DNA from: Pseudomonadota bacterium
GTDB taxonomy: Bacteria; Pseudomonadota; Gammaproteobacteria; Burkholderiales; Burkholderiaceae_B
Reading direction: 5' to 3'
DNA: 64,000 nt
Assembly (NCBI GenBank): GCA_023425645.1
Contig: JAFACG010000050.1
Coordinates: forward strand, 62,001 to 126,000
Part shown: in pieces, positions 44,622 to 52,905 of the stretch
Numbering within the stretch: the stretch's first letter is position 1
Layout of the letters: each line of letters starts with the position of its first letter
Made by a program: the position numbers and the translations under genes
Notes under the pieces: generated by a model
The model's database searches: none
What the model saw: the letters and a program-made list of their open reading frames with translations, nothing else
What the model was told of the DNA's origin: nothing

Positions 44622-45560
44622 TCAGGCGCCGGGCCGGGCCTGGCGCCGCCACTCCAGGGCCCCGATCGTGATGCCGCTGGCGCAGACCACGGCGATGCCT
44701 ATCCAGGTGAAGAGGTCGGGGAACTGTCCCCATATCATCCAACCCAGCGCGGCGGCCGCCACGATCTGCAGGTACACGAATGGCGCCAGCAGGGAGGCCG
44801 AGGCGCGCTGGTAGGCCTGGATCTGCAACAGGTGTCCCAGACAGCCCCAGAAGCCCGTGGAGACCAGGATCAGCCATTGGAAGGCCGTGAGCTGCCTGAG
44901 GGCCGGCAGGGCGGCGGGCAGGATGAAGGGCAGGGCGATGGTCAGGCAGAGGCTGCCCACCGCGCCGCTCCAGATTAGCGTGGTCATGGCGTCGTCCACG
45001 GCCACGCGGCGCGTGACGATGTACTGGGTGGCGAACATGCAGGCGGTGATCAATCCGAACAGCACGCCCATGGGATGCAGGCCGCCCGTGGGGCGGATGA
45101 TGATGAGCACGCCCAGGAATCCCACGCCGGCGGCCACCCAGCGGCTGAGGCGCGGCGGCTCCTTGAGCAGCCAGGGCGCCACGGACAGCACCAGCAGGGG
45201 CGCCAGGAAATTGATGGCGGTGGCTTCGGCCTGGGGCAGATAGCGCAGCGCCGAGAAAAAGGAAAACGTGGCCAGCATCATGACCGTGCCGCGCAGGATC
45301 TGCGCCTTGGGGCGCGTGCTGCGCAGCACGCGGCGACCCTTGACCGGCAGCACCAGGGTCAGCACCAGGCACAAGTGCACCACGTAGCGGAACCAGCACA
45401 TGATCAGCAGCGGCACGCCGAATCCCATGATCCATTTGCCGCTGGCGTCCAGGCCCGACAAGGCCCAGGACGACAGCACGAGGATCAGCACGCCTGCCAG
45501 CGGGAAGGCGCTGGGCGGGAGAGCCGTCTGGTTGCCGGCCCCGGTCTTGGGCGTGCTCAT
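44622..45560 (-). CDS. DMT-superfamily transporter (EamA family)
   Basis: A 312-residue membrane protein with about ten helices in two EamA repeats. The first repeat ends near residue 140 and the second begins near 150. LPQAEATAINFLAPLLV is a typical helix-4 stretch. AGGAG lies 6 nt before ATG 45560, which rules out the longer TTG frame. It follows the amidase gene on the same strand with a 68-nt gap holding a hairpin, so it might export a product of the amidase pathway. It is convergent with fmt. The substrate is unknown. Confidence 0.9.
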   Translation of the reverse strand: MSTPKTGAGNQTALPPSAFPLAGVLILVLSSWALSGLDASGKWIMGFGVPLLIMCWFRYVVHLCLVLTLVLPVKGRRVLRSTRPKAQILRGTVMMLATFSFFSALRYLPQAEATAINFLAPLLVLSVAPWLLKEPPRLSRWVAAGVGFLGVLIIIRPTGGLHPMGVLFGLITACMFATQYIVTRRVAVDDAMTTLIWSGAVGSLCLTIALPFILPAALPALRQLTAFQWLILVSTGFWGCLGHLLQIQAYQRASASLLAPFVYLQIVAAAALGWMIWGQFPDLFTWIGIAVVCASGITIGALEWRRQARPGA

Positions 45561-45585
45561 GAGGAACTCCTGACGCAAAGCACGA

Positions 45586-45605
45586 GGACGGTCGGGCGAC
45601 CGTCC
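45586..45605 (-). terminator. Hairpin between amidase and EamA genes
   Basis: GGACGGTC-GGGC-GACCGTCC is a perfect 8-bp stem 23 nt past the amidase stop. It has no T-run on the minus strand, so termination would be partial. Confidence 0.4.
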
Positions 45606-45628
45606 TTGGATATATCAATTTTACAAGA

Positions 45629-46984
45629 TTAGTCGCCGCGCAGCGGCAATACCCTTTCGATCGCTGCACCCACTCCGAGCAGGTGCTCGTCGTGATAGGC
45701 GGGAGCGGCGACCATCAGGCCCACGGGCGCTTCGCCCCGGGCATGGCAGGGCAGCGACAGGGCGCAGCCGTCCAGGAAATTGATCAGGGTGGGATTGCGC
45801 AGGATCAGTCCGTTGCTGGCGAAATACAGGTCCTCGGACTCGACCAGGTCCTGGATGCGGGGCGCCACCACGGGCACGGTGGGCATCAGCACGGCGTCAA
45901 AGCGCTCCAGGCGGCTTTCCACGGCGGCGATCCAGGCCTGGCGGGTATCGAGCAGCTCGATGTAGTCGGCGCAGTCTATGCCCTTGCCGCGCAGGATGCG
46001 CGAGGCCACGCGCGGATCGTACTGGTCGCCCTTGCTTTCGATCAGTTCGCGGTGCACGGACCAGGCCTCGGCGCAGACGAAGCCGCCCTTGCGGTTGATG
46101 TGCGGCAGCTGGTCGAATTCGGGGATGTCGATTTCCTCGACCTGCGCGCCATGTTCGCGCAGCAGGGCGATGGCGCGATCAAAAGCGGCGCGCACCGTCT
46201 CGTCGATGCCGTCGAAGACGAAGGAGGTGGGTACGGCCAGGCGCAGCGTGTCCAGGGCGGGAGCCACCACGGGCACGTAGGGCTGGTCCGTCAGGATGGA
46301 ATCCACGATGGCGCAGCACTCGACGGAGGCGGCCAGCGGGCCGTTGGAGTCCAGGCTGCGCGACAGCGGCATGGTGCCTTCGCTGGGCACGCGCTCGGCG
46401 GTGGGCTTGAAGCCGGTCAGGCCGTTGAAGGCCGAGGGGATGCGGATGGAGCCGCCGGTGTCGGTGCCGATGGAAAATACCGACATGCCTTCGGCCACGG
46501 CCACGCCGGCGCCCGACGACGAGCCGCCGGGGATGCGCGCATTGGCGCGGTCCCAGGGCGAACGGGGCGTTCCGTGATGGGGGTTGATGCCCAGCCCGGA
46601 AAAGGCGAATTCAGTCATGTTGGTCGAACCAATCAGGATGGCGCCGGCCTTGAGCAGGCGGTCCACGATGACGGCGTTGTGTTCAGCCGGTTCGGCATCC
46701 TTCAGGACGGCCGAACCTCCCAGAGTGACATAGCCGGCGATGTCGAACAGATTCTTGACCGACATGGGCAGGCCTTCGACCAGCGAGCGGCGCAGTCCGG
46801 CCGCACGTAGTATGTCCGATGCGTGCGCGGCCTGCAGGGCCTGCTCGGCAAAGACCTCGATGAAAGTGGCCGCTCCTTCGCCGTTCTCGTCCTGGATGCG
46901 GTCCAGGGCTTGCCGGGTCAGGGCGACCGAGGTGGTTTCACCCCGGTCCAGGGCGCGTTGCAGTTCGGTAATGGTCGCTAGCAT
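45629..46984 (-). CDS. Amidase-signature family hydrolase
   Basis: A 451-residue amidase of the GatA-like family. The Ser-cisSer-Lys triad is visible: K77 in LPMSVKNLFD, the serines of IPGGSSSGAG (155-157) and nucleophile S179 in GTDTGGSI. The long C-terminal part that fixes substrate is not diagnostic; it could act on amides, N-carbamoyl compounds or lactams. ATG 46984 is used in preference to an earlier TTG. It is the last enzyme of the LysR-DUF1445-TRAP-DUF2848 cluster on this strand. It lacks a signal peptide, so it is cytoplasmic. Confidence 0.9.
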   Translation of the reverse strand: MLATITELQRALDRGETTSVALTRQALDRIQDENGEGAATFIEVFAEQALQAAHASDILRAAGLRRSLVEGLPMSVKNLFDIAGYVTLGGSAVLKDAEPAEHNAVIVDRLLKAGAILIGSTNMTEFAFSGLGINPHHGTPRSPWDRANARIPGGSSSGAGVAVAEGMSVFSIGTDTGGSIRIPSAFNGLTGFKPTAERVPSEGTMPLSRSLDSNGPLAASVECCAIVDSILTDQPYVPVVAPALDTLRLAVPTSFVFDGIDETVRAAFDRAIALLREHGAQVEEIDIPEFDQLPHINRKGGFVCAEAWSVHRELIESKGDQYDPRVASRILRGKGIDCADYIELLDTRQAWIAAVESRLERFDAVLMPTVPVVAPRIQDLVESEDLYFASNGLILRNPTLINFLDGCALSLPCHARGEAPVGLMVAAPAYHDEHLLGVGAAIERVLPLRGD

Positions 46985-47020
46985 GATCACTCGCAAAAAA
47001 AAGATGGGCTGAACGTTTGG

Positions 47021-47078
47021 AGCCTGCTCACGCTGTCTTCAAGGGACCTTGAGTGCCCGCAGAGGCCGTGAGCAGGTT
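47021..47078 (-). other. Structured intergenic RNA candidate
   Basis: CCTGCTCACG (47023-47032) and CGTGAGCAGG (47067-47076) are perfect inverted arms, extendable by one wobble and one A-T pair. An inner TCAAG/CTTGA stem lies at 47039-47052. It lies between the DUF2848 and amidase genes, in the leader of the latter. No T-run follows the outer stem. Confidence 0.45.
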
Positions 47079-47090
47079 CCGGGTGGCAGT

Positions 47091-47774
47091 TTAGGCCACT
47101 TCGGGCAGGACGTCCGTCACGTAAGTGTGGCGGATGCTGCGCTGGCGGCGCGGATCGAACAGCTCCATGGTGAAGCTGGTCGAGGGACGGATGCCGCCGA
47201 TGGCGGCCACCGTGCCGCAGGTCATGCCGTAGCCGGCGGGCATGGTCGCGGACTGGAAGCAGCCTTCGATCAGCTCCAGCGGGTTCTTCAGGCTGGCCAG
47301 CGTGCCGTCCTGGTACAGCACTTCCTTGCCGTCTTCCTGGATGTAGGCGCGCAGCACCAGCTCGTCCCAGTATTCGGCCACGTCGCTGAACAGCCAGGCC
47401 TCGCGGGCCACGGGCTTGGCGCAGATCTGCTTGGACAGGGCCACGCTGTGGGCTTCCAGCACGCGGTCGGTGTGGTCCGAGGCCAGGCTCACCAGCAGGC
47501 GGCCCTGGTGGTTGAACACGAAGACTTCGGATTCGCCGGACGAACCGGATCCCACCACCTGGATGGTGTCGTCTTGCACCATCTGGTTGGCGGCGATGCG
47601 GTAGTACAGGGGCACGGAGCTTGGGCGGGGCACGCCCAGCTCGGCCAGCTCTTCGATGTGGTGCTCGATGGCGGCCATGTCGCGGCCGGCCCAGCCGGCC
47701 ACGATGCAGTGCTGCAGGTCGGCTTCGACGATTTCAGTGTGGGTGGCCTGGGCCAGTTCAAAGGTCAGACGCAT
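47091..47774 (-). CDS. DUF2848 domain protein
   Basis: A 227-residue protein matching the DUF2848 family, whose members are related to fumarylacetoacetate hydrolases but have no assigned reaction that I know of. Conserved blocks seen are VAGWAGRDMAAIEHHIEELAE, LGVPRPSSVPLYYRIAANQ, LASDHTDRVLEAHSVALSKQ and KPVAREAWLFSDVAEYWDEL, which hold several acidic and His residues that could bind a metal. The gene lies 34 nt after the TRAP large permease stop, so it belongs to the same transcript. It probably acts on the imported compound. Confidence 0.87.
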   Translation of the reverse strand: MRLTFELAQATHTEIVEADLQHCIVAGWAGRDMAAIEHHIEELAELGVPRPSSVPLYYRIAANQMVQDDTIQVVGSGSSGESEVFVFNHQGRLLVSLASDHTDRVLEAHSVALSKQICAKPVAREAWLFSDVAEYWDELVLRAYIQEDGKEVLYQDGTLASLKNPLELIEGCFQSATMPAGYGMTCGTVAAIGGIRPSTSFTMELFDPRRQRSIRHTYVTDVLPEVA

Positions 47775-47808
47775 AGCGATACTCGTTTAATCAATGGACA
47801 GTATTGGA

Positions 47809-49092
47809 TCAGCCGAACAGGCGGGGCAGCCACAGGGCCAGATCCGGGAAGATGGCCAGCAGGCCGACCATGGCCAGCAGCATGATCACGAAGGGCAGGC
47901 TGCCTATCATGACGTCGTTCATGCTGCCGCTCTTGCGCAGGCTCTGGACCACGAACAGATTCAAGCCGACGGGCGGGGTGATCAGAGCCACTTCGACCAG
48001 GATGATGATCACGATGCCCAGCCAGATCGGGTCAAAGCCCAGGGCGATCATGATGGGCGCCACGATGGGGATGGTGGTGATCATCATGGACAGGGTCTCC
48101 ATGAAGCAGCCCAGCACCAGGTAGAACACCACGATGATCAGCAGCATCACCATGGGCGAGACGCCCAGGCCGGTGATGGACTCGGTCAGCGCGTTGGTCA
48201 GGCCCGTGGCGGACATGACGAAGTTCAGGAAGGCCGAACCGATCACGATCAGCATGATCATGGCGGTGGCTTTCATGGTGCCTTCCAGCACTTCCTTCAT
48301 CATGTTCCAGCTCATGCGGCCGGAGAAGGCGGCCAGGATCAGCGCGCCCACCACGCCCAGCGCGGCGGCTTCGGTGGGGGTGGCGATGCCGGCGTAGATG
48401 GAGCCGACCACCAGCAGGAAGATGCCCAGCGGCGGCACCAGATGGACTAGGCTGGCGAAGCGCTGGCCCCAGGAGGCCTTGACCTTGGCGCCGCCCCACT
48501 TGGGCTTGACGATGCAGGCGGCTGCGATGGCCAGCATGAACAGCAGGGCCATCCCCAGGCCGGGGATGATGCCGGCCAGGTACAGCTTGGGCACGGAGGA
48601 GTTGGTCAGCACGCCGTAGATCACCAGATTGATCGAAGGCGGGATCAGGATGCCCAGGGTGCCGCCGGCGGCCAGGCTGCCCAGGAACAGGGGCTCGTTG
48701 TAGCCCTGCTTCTTGATCTGCGGCAAGGCCACGGTGCCCACGGTGGCGGCGGTGGCCACGCTGGAGCCGGAGGTGGCGGCGAACAGCGCGCTGGCGCCGA
48801 TGTTGGCGTGCATCAGGCCGCCGGGCAGCCAGGACAGCCACAGGCTCATGGCGTTGTACATGCGTTCGGCCATGCCCGAACGCAGCAGGATCTCGCCCAG
48901 CATGATGAACAGCGGGATGGCCACCAGCAGGAATTCATTGCTGGTGCCCCAGGAGATTTCGCCCAGCGCGCCGGTCAGCGGCAGCATGGAGAACAGCGGG
49001 TCCAGGATCAGGCCCAGGGCGCCCAGGGCGGCGCCCACGGGAATGCTCAGCCCGATCAGGACGAGCAGCAGAGTCAGTGCGGTTGCAATCAT
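47809..49092 (-). CDS. TRAP transporter large permease (DctM-like)
   Basis: A 427-residue permease with about 12 helices, the ion-coupled channel part of a TRAP importer. SGSSVATAATVGTVALPQIKK and LAAGGTLGILIPPSINLVIYG in the first half and EVALITPPVGLNLFVVQSLR near the end are family markers. ATG 49092 overlaps the small permease stop by 4 bases. It is followed by the DUF2848 gene. Confidence 0.94.
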   Translation of the reverse strand: MIATALTLLLVLIGLSIPVGAALGALGLILDPLFSMLPLTGALGEISWGTSNEFLLVAIPLFIMLGEILLRSGMAERMYNAMSLWLSWLPGGLMHANIGASALFAATSGSSVATAATVGTVALPQIKKQGYNEPLFLGSLAAGGTLGILIPPSINLVIYGVLTNSSVPKLYLAGIIPGLGMALLFMLAIAAACIVKPKWGGAKVKASWGQRFASLVHLVPPLGIFLLVVGSIYAGIATPTEAAALGVVGALILAAFSGRMSWNMMKEVLEGTMKATAMIMLIVIGSAFLNFVMSATGLTNALTESITGLGVSPMVMLLIIVVFYLVLGCFMETLSMMITTIPIVAPIMIALGFDPIWLGIVIIILVEVALITPPVGLNLFVVQSLRKSGSMNDVMIGSLPFVIMLLAMVGLLAIFPDLALWLPRLFG

Positions 49093-49709
49093 TTGGCGTC
49101 TCCTTGCACCATGCGTTTGCCGGCTTCGGCTTCTTCGGAGGCTTCTTCCTGCGTGCTGCGGATGCCGCACAGGGCCTGGATGGCGGCCATGTCGCCGGTG
49201 ATCAGCGCCAGGCTGGAGCGCAGCAGCATCAGGGCCAGCACCACGCACAGCCAGATCAGGCCGGCCACCCACAGGAACTGGGGAATCCACAGGGGCGTGC
49301 CCATGGCGGTGTTGGCGGTGGACTGGTTGGTCCAGGACAGGCCGGCCACATCAGTGGCGTACAGCGTCAGGTAGACGATGAAGACGGACAGGGCCACCAG
49401 GGCGATCCAGTCCAGCAGGGCGGCCACGCGCACGGGCAGGTGCTGGTAGATGGCGTCGATGCGGATGTTGGCGCGCTGCAAGGTCGCGAACGACAAGGCC
49501 CAGGAGATGCTGATGGCGAAGGCGTAGCCGGACAGTTCGTCCGAGCCGCCCAGGGACGTGCCGCTGAACTTGCGCATCAGCACGTCGGCGGTGATGTAGA
49601 GGGCGCTGAGCAGCGTCAGGCTGCCTGCGAACCAGATGGCGATGCGCGACAGGGTCGTGGCACCGGACAGCAAACGGTTCAGCGTTGCGAATTTCTCGGT
49701 ATTTTCCAT
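49089..49709 (-). CDS. TRAP transporter small permease (DctQ-like)
   Basis: A 206-residue protein with four membrane helices and longer cytoplasmic ends than the usual 160-180 residues. The segment FSGTSLGGSDELSGYAFAIS is the conserved DctQ loop between helices. It bridges receptor and large permease. It starts 100 nt after the receptor gene stop and overlaps dctM by 4 bases. Confidence 0.92.
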   Translation of the reverse strand: MENTEKFATLNRLLSGATTLSRIAIWFAGSLTLLSALYITADVLMRKFSGTSLGGSDELSGYAFAISISWALSFATLQRANIRIDAIYQHLPVRVAALLDWIALVALSVFIVYLTLYATDVAGLSWTNQSTANTAMGTPLWIPQFLWVAGLIWLCVVLALMLLRSSLALITGDMAAIQALCGIRSTQEEASEEAEAGKRMVQGDAK

Positions 49710-49760
49710 GGTGTCTACCCCGTACAGGGTCTGGGAGGGAGGGGGCCTGGGGTGCAGGCC

Positions 49761-49791
49761 GCCGGCCGCCGCGCGGATGGCGGCGGCCGGC
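49761..49791 (-). promoter_or_regulatory. 12-bp hairpin between TRAP receptor and small permease genes
   Basis: GCCGGCCGCCGC/GCGGCGGCCGGC forms a perfect 12-bp stem with a 7-nt loop, 18 nt past the receptor stop. There is no T-run. As at 18464-18572, it sits just after a receptor gene, consistent with raising receptor over permease levels. Confidence 0.55.
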
Positions 49792-49809
49792 AGTCACGGT
49801 ACTACAAGC

Positions 49810-50868
49810 TTACTTCTTGGCTTCGAAGCCCAGGATGGGGCTCAGGCTGGCGTTGAACGCGGCCACGGTGTCGGCGGAGCTGCGCTCGGCCCACTTGGGC
49901 ACCACGGTCTCGCTCATGACCTTCTTGAGCAGTTCGCGATCGGCCTCGGTAGGTTCGACCAGCTTCATCTTGCCCTTCACAGGCTGCGAGCAGGCGGCCG
50001 CGCCGGTGTTGCAGTCGTAGCCTTCCTGGGTTTCCCTGGCGGCGGCATCCCAGATCTGGTTGGTCATGACCTTGATGTTGCTGGCCAGGAATTCCTGCAC
50101 CTTCGGATCCAGTTTCTTCCAGGCGCTCAGGTTGGCGGCGTGGATCTGCTGGTTCCAGTTGATGGGCATCTTGTACAGGTTGGTGCTGACTTCGTACCAC
50201 TTGGCCGAGTAGCCGGACATGGAGCCGGTGATGGCGCAGTCGACCACGCCGTTCTGCAGGGCGGGAACCACTTCGCCGAACGGAATGGTCACGCTGTTGC
50301 CGCCCAGGGCCTGGACGAACTCAGCCTGCGTGCGGCTGCTGGTGCGCACTTTCTTGCCCTTCAGGTCGGCCAGGCCGTTGAAGTTGCCGTTGCAGAACAG
50401 AACCTGCGCGGGATAGGTCGAAAAACCCAGCACCTTCACGTTGTTCTTTTCGTAGAACTGCTCGTAGGCGGGCGTGAAGGCTTCGGTCAGCTTCTTGGCC
50501 ACGGCGATGTCGGGAGCCAGGCCGGCCAGGTCGATGGCCTCGTTGATCGAGTTGTCGCTGGCGAAGTAGGCCAGGGTGGCGGTGCCGAAGGGGATCACGC
50601 CCTGACCGATCAGGCGCATGATTTCAGGACCCTTCAGGCCCATGTCGTTGAAACCCTTGATGTCGGCCGTGACCTGGCCGCCGGACAGCTCAGGAATGGT
50701 CTTGGTCCAGAAGGGTTGTTCCGTGTTCTGGTAGGCCGTCAGGTTGCTCAGGCCGCCCACGACTTTCAGTTGGGTCTTGGGCAGGTCCTGGGCGCTGGTC
50801 TGGGCCAGGGCTGCCGAACCCAGGGCCAGGGTGCCCAGGGCCAGGGAGGTCAACACGATTTTTTTCAT
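49810..50868 (-). CDS. TRAP transporter periplasmic receptor (DctP-like)
   Basis: A 352-residue receptor. The signal peptide is about residues 1-22 (LALGSAALAQ); family features include PFGEVVPALQNGVVDCAITG with its buried Asn-Gly region and RTSSRTQAEFVQALGG, which holds the arginines that normally bind a ligand carboxylate. The ligand is therefore likely a carboxylic acid, possibly an amide-containing one given the downstream amidase. GGAG lies 7 nt before ATG 50868. Confidence 0.93.
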   Translation of the reverse strand: MKKIVLTSLALGTLALGSAALAQTSAQDLPKTQLKVVGGLSNLTAYQNTEQPFWTKTIPELSGGQVTADIKGFNDMGLKGPEIMRLIGQGVIPFGTATLAYFASDNSINEAIDLAGLAPDIAVAKKLTEAFTPAYEQFYEKNNVKVLGFSTYPAQVLFCNGNFNGLADLKGKKVRTSSRTQAEFVQALGGNSVTIPFGEVVPALQNGVVDCAITGSMSGYSAKWYEVSTNLYKMPINWNQQIHAANLSAWKKLDPKVQEFLASNIKVMTNQIWDAAARETQEGYDCNTGAAACSQPVKGKMKLVEPTEADRELLKKVMSETVVPKWAERSSADTVAAFNASLSPILGFEAKK

Positions 50869-50981
50869 AATGTGCTCCGAATAGCTGTCTAGCTGCAATG
50901 CTTGGAATGTGCCGGTAAGACACGGGAAGAACAGCAATATAAAACCACGAGGGGAACCGGGATCAGCCGGTCAAACTAGTA

Positions 50982-51785
50982 TCAAAGCGCTGCCAGGCGT
51001 GTGTTCAGGAGGTCCGTGATCAGCATGTGCCCGGGGGCGTGAGTGATGCAGAACTCCGGTCTGGCCTGGGCCGCGACGGCTTGCGGGGTGACGCCGCAGG
51101 CCCAGAACACGGGCAGCTCGTTCGGCCTGATCTGCACGGCGTCGCCGTAGTCAGGCTGGTTGATGTCGGATATGCCGATGAGGGCAGGGTCGCCGATGTG
51201 GATCGGGGCGCCGTGCACCGAAGGAAAACGGGAGGTAATCTGTACAGCGCGAATGGCGTCGGCGGCGCGCATGGGGCGCATGGAGACCACCAGAGGACCG
51301 GCCAGACGACGGGTTGCGTGCGTCTGGATCGTGCTGCGGTACATGGGTACGTTCACGCCTGCGCTGATGTGGCGCACGTCGATTCCGTCCGCCAGGAGCG
51401 CCTCTTCGAACGAGAACGAGCAGCCGATCAGGAAGGAGACCAGGTCGTCGCGCCAGAGGTCGCGGACATTGAGGGGTTCGGCGCTGAGTTGTCCGTCGCG
51501 CCAGACCCGATAGCGGGGGAAGTCAGTGCGTATATCGATGGAACGACCCAGGGACGGCACCTGATACTGACCAGGCTCGGTTACGGCCAGCAGGGGGCAT
51601 GGTTTAGGGTTGCGCTGGCAGAACAGCAGGAACTCGTCGGCCCAGTCCTTGGGAAGAATCATGAGGTTGGCCTGGACATGGCCCGCCGCCAGTCCGGCGG
51701 TGGGACCAGTATGGAGTTCTTTGCGGATGCGCTCGCGGCATTGTTCGGCCTCGGGCGCCAGTATTGGCAGGGGTTCCAGGTTCAT
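50982..51785 (-). CDS. DUF1445 / D-glutamate cyclase-like protein
   Basis: A 267-residue protein of the DUF1445 family. The human member DGLUCY turns D-glutamate into 5-oxo-D-proline; bacterial members are labelled putative hydro-lyases. Conserved blocks are [62 protein letters not shown] and [19 protein letters not shown]. The end reads [11 protein letters not shown] then [16 protein letters not shown] 51785 is chosen; an upstream GTG has no ribosome-binding site. It is 113 nt upstream of the TRAP receptor gene and 98 nt downstream of a LysR gene, all on one strand. Confidence 0.9.
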   Translation of the reverse strand: MNLEPLPILAPEAEQCRERIRKELHTGPTAGLAAGHVQANLMILPKDWADEFLLFCQRNPKPCPLLAVTEPGQYQVPSLGRSIDIRTDFPRYRVWRDGQLSAEPLNVRDLWRDDLVSFLIGCSFSFEEALLADGIDVRHISAGVNVPMYRSTIQTHATRRLAGPLVVSMRPMRAADAIRAVQITSRFPSVHGAPIHIGDPALIGISDINQPDYGDAVQIRPNELPVFWACGVTPQAVAAQARPEFCITHAPGHMLITDLLNTRLAAL

Positions 51786-51824
51786 GATGACCACTCGCAC
51801 GCAGGGGGTTGATCACAGCAACGA

Positions 51825-51844
51825 ATTGCAACCGATGGGGCAAT
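51825..51844. promoter_or_regulatory. Inverted repeat upstream of DUF1445 gene
   Basis: ATTGC-N10-GCAAT lies about 40 nt upstream of the DUF1445 start, beside an A+T-rich stretch (51858-51890). It may be a site for the adjacent LysR regulator, though the spacing is not T-N11-A. Confidence 0.35.
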
Positions 51845-51883
51845 CCCTGTCCAATTGTAAGTTCAAATATTAGGTTATAAATT

Positions 51884-52783
51884 TTACTTATCAGTCTCTG
51901 CGTATATCTGCGCGATGCGCTGCGCGTGGGTGGCCACCGCACGCGCAATATGACTGTCCGGGGAGTCCATCCAGCAGGCGAAAAACTCGATCGCCGGCAA
52001 GGGCTGGTCAACCTTCAAAAGCCGCAGTTTTCCCTCGGAAAGCTCGTCTTTTATGACGGCCGGAGCCAGCACGCTGGGACCCATGGCGCGGCGCGTCATC
52101 TGCACGATGGTGCTGAGCGAGGCGCTGCCGAAAAGACGCGGCGATTTCACCCCCGCGCGCAGCAGGGCTTCGCGTGTGGACTGGTAGGGAACGCTGCCCG
52201 ACGGATAGGTGATCACAGGGTAAACCCCTAGGTCGGAGACGCTGATTTTCCGGCCGTGGAGCTTCAGGGCGGGGCTGGCCACCCAGCCCAGTTGATATTC
52301 GCACAGGCGCAGGCAGTGTTCCTTGGGGTCCTGGCCCACGCCCACGATCATGGCCATGTCGATCTGGAAGGCGGCCAGTTGCTGGCGCAGCACATTGGTG
52401 GTGTCCACATGGATTTCGATGACCAGGGCCGGGTACTCCTGGTGCAGGTGATCGATCAGATTGTGCAGCCAGGTCTGCACGATGGTCTCGGCCACGCCCA
52501 GGCGCAGCACGCCGCGGATGGCGTTCTGCTCCTTGGCGGCGCGCAGCATCTCGGTGCGCAGGTCCAGCATGCGCTGGGCATGGGAGAGCAGTTCCTGGCC
52601 CTTGTCGGTGAGCTTGATGCCGCGCGCGCCCCGGTCGAACACGCGGACCTCCAGGGCGGCCTCCAGACCGGCGATGCGCTGCGAGATGGAAGGCTGGGTG
52701 GTGTTCAGCTTCTCCGCGGCAGCCCGAAAGCCGCCAAGCTCGGCAACCCATACGAAGGCTTCGATCTGTTTGAAATCAATCAT
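51884..52783 (-). CDS. LysR family transcriptional regulator of the DUF1445/TRAP cluster
   Basis: A 299-residue LysR-type regulator. The N-terminal helix-turn-helix reads AELGGFRAAAEKLNTTQPSI then SQRIAGLEAALEVRVFDRG; the effector domain covers about 90-295. It is transcribed ahead of DUF1445, TRAP and amidase genes in the same direction, which is less common than the divergent arrangement. It probably controls that cluster in response to the imported compound. Confidence 0.92.
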   Translation of the reverse strand: MIDFKQIEAFVWVAELGGFRAAAEKLNTTQPSISQRIAGLEAALEVRVFDRGARGIKLTDKGQELLSHAQRMLDLRTEMLRAAKEQNAIRGVLRLGVAETIVQTWLHNLIDHLHQEYPALVIEIHVDTTNVLRQQLAAFQIDMAMIVGVGQDPKEHCLRLCEYQLGWVASPALKLHGRKISVSDLGVYPVITYPSGSVPYQSTREALLRAGVKSPRLFGSASLSTIVQMTRRAMGPSVLAPAVIKDELSEGKLRLLKVDQPLPAIEFFACWMDSPDSHIARAVATHAQRIAQIYAETDK

Positions 52784-52872
52784 GTTTTCGGTCCAGGAGA
52801 GGTTCTCTCTATTATGCCTTAAGGGACCTGCCTCCCTTTTGGGAAGGAGTGCAAAAATTTGTCTGCTTCTGC

Positions 52873-52899
52873 TTGATTTTCATGCGCCGCCACTATAAT
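52873..52899 (+). promoter_or_regulatory. waaC: Probable waaC promoter, possibly leaderless transcript
   Basis: A perfect -10 box TATAAT lies at 52894-52899, with a TTGATT-like -35 box at about 52873-52878 (15-16 nt spacing). The +1 expected about 7 nt after the -10 box falls on or next to the ATG at 52906, and no ribosome-binding site lies between. Confidence 0.55.
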
Positions 52900-52905
52900 T
52901 CCGCC

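Noticed and set aside
18527..45605. The same stem GACCGTCC/GGACGGTC occurs at 18527-18546 and 45586-45605, as if a mobile repeat.
   Set aside because: Only two copies, with different loops and flanks; a chance match of a GC-rich hairpin is more likely.
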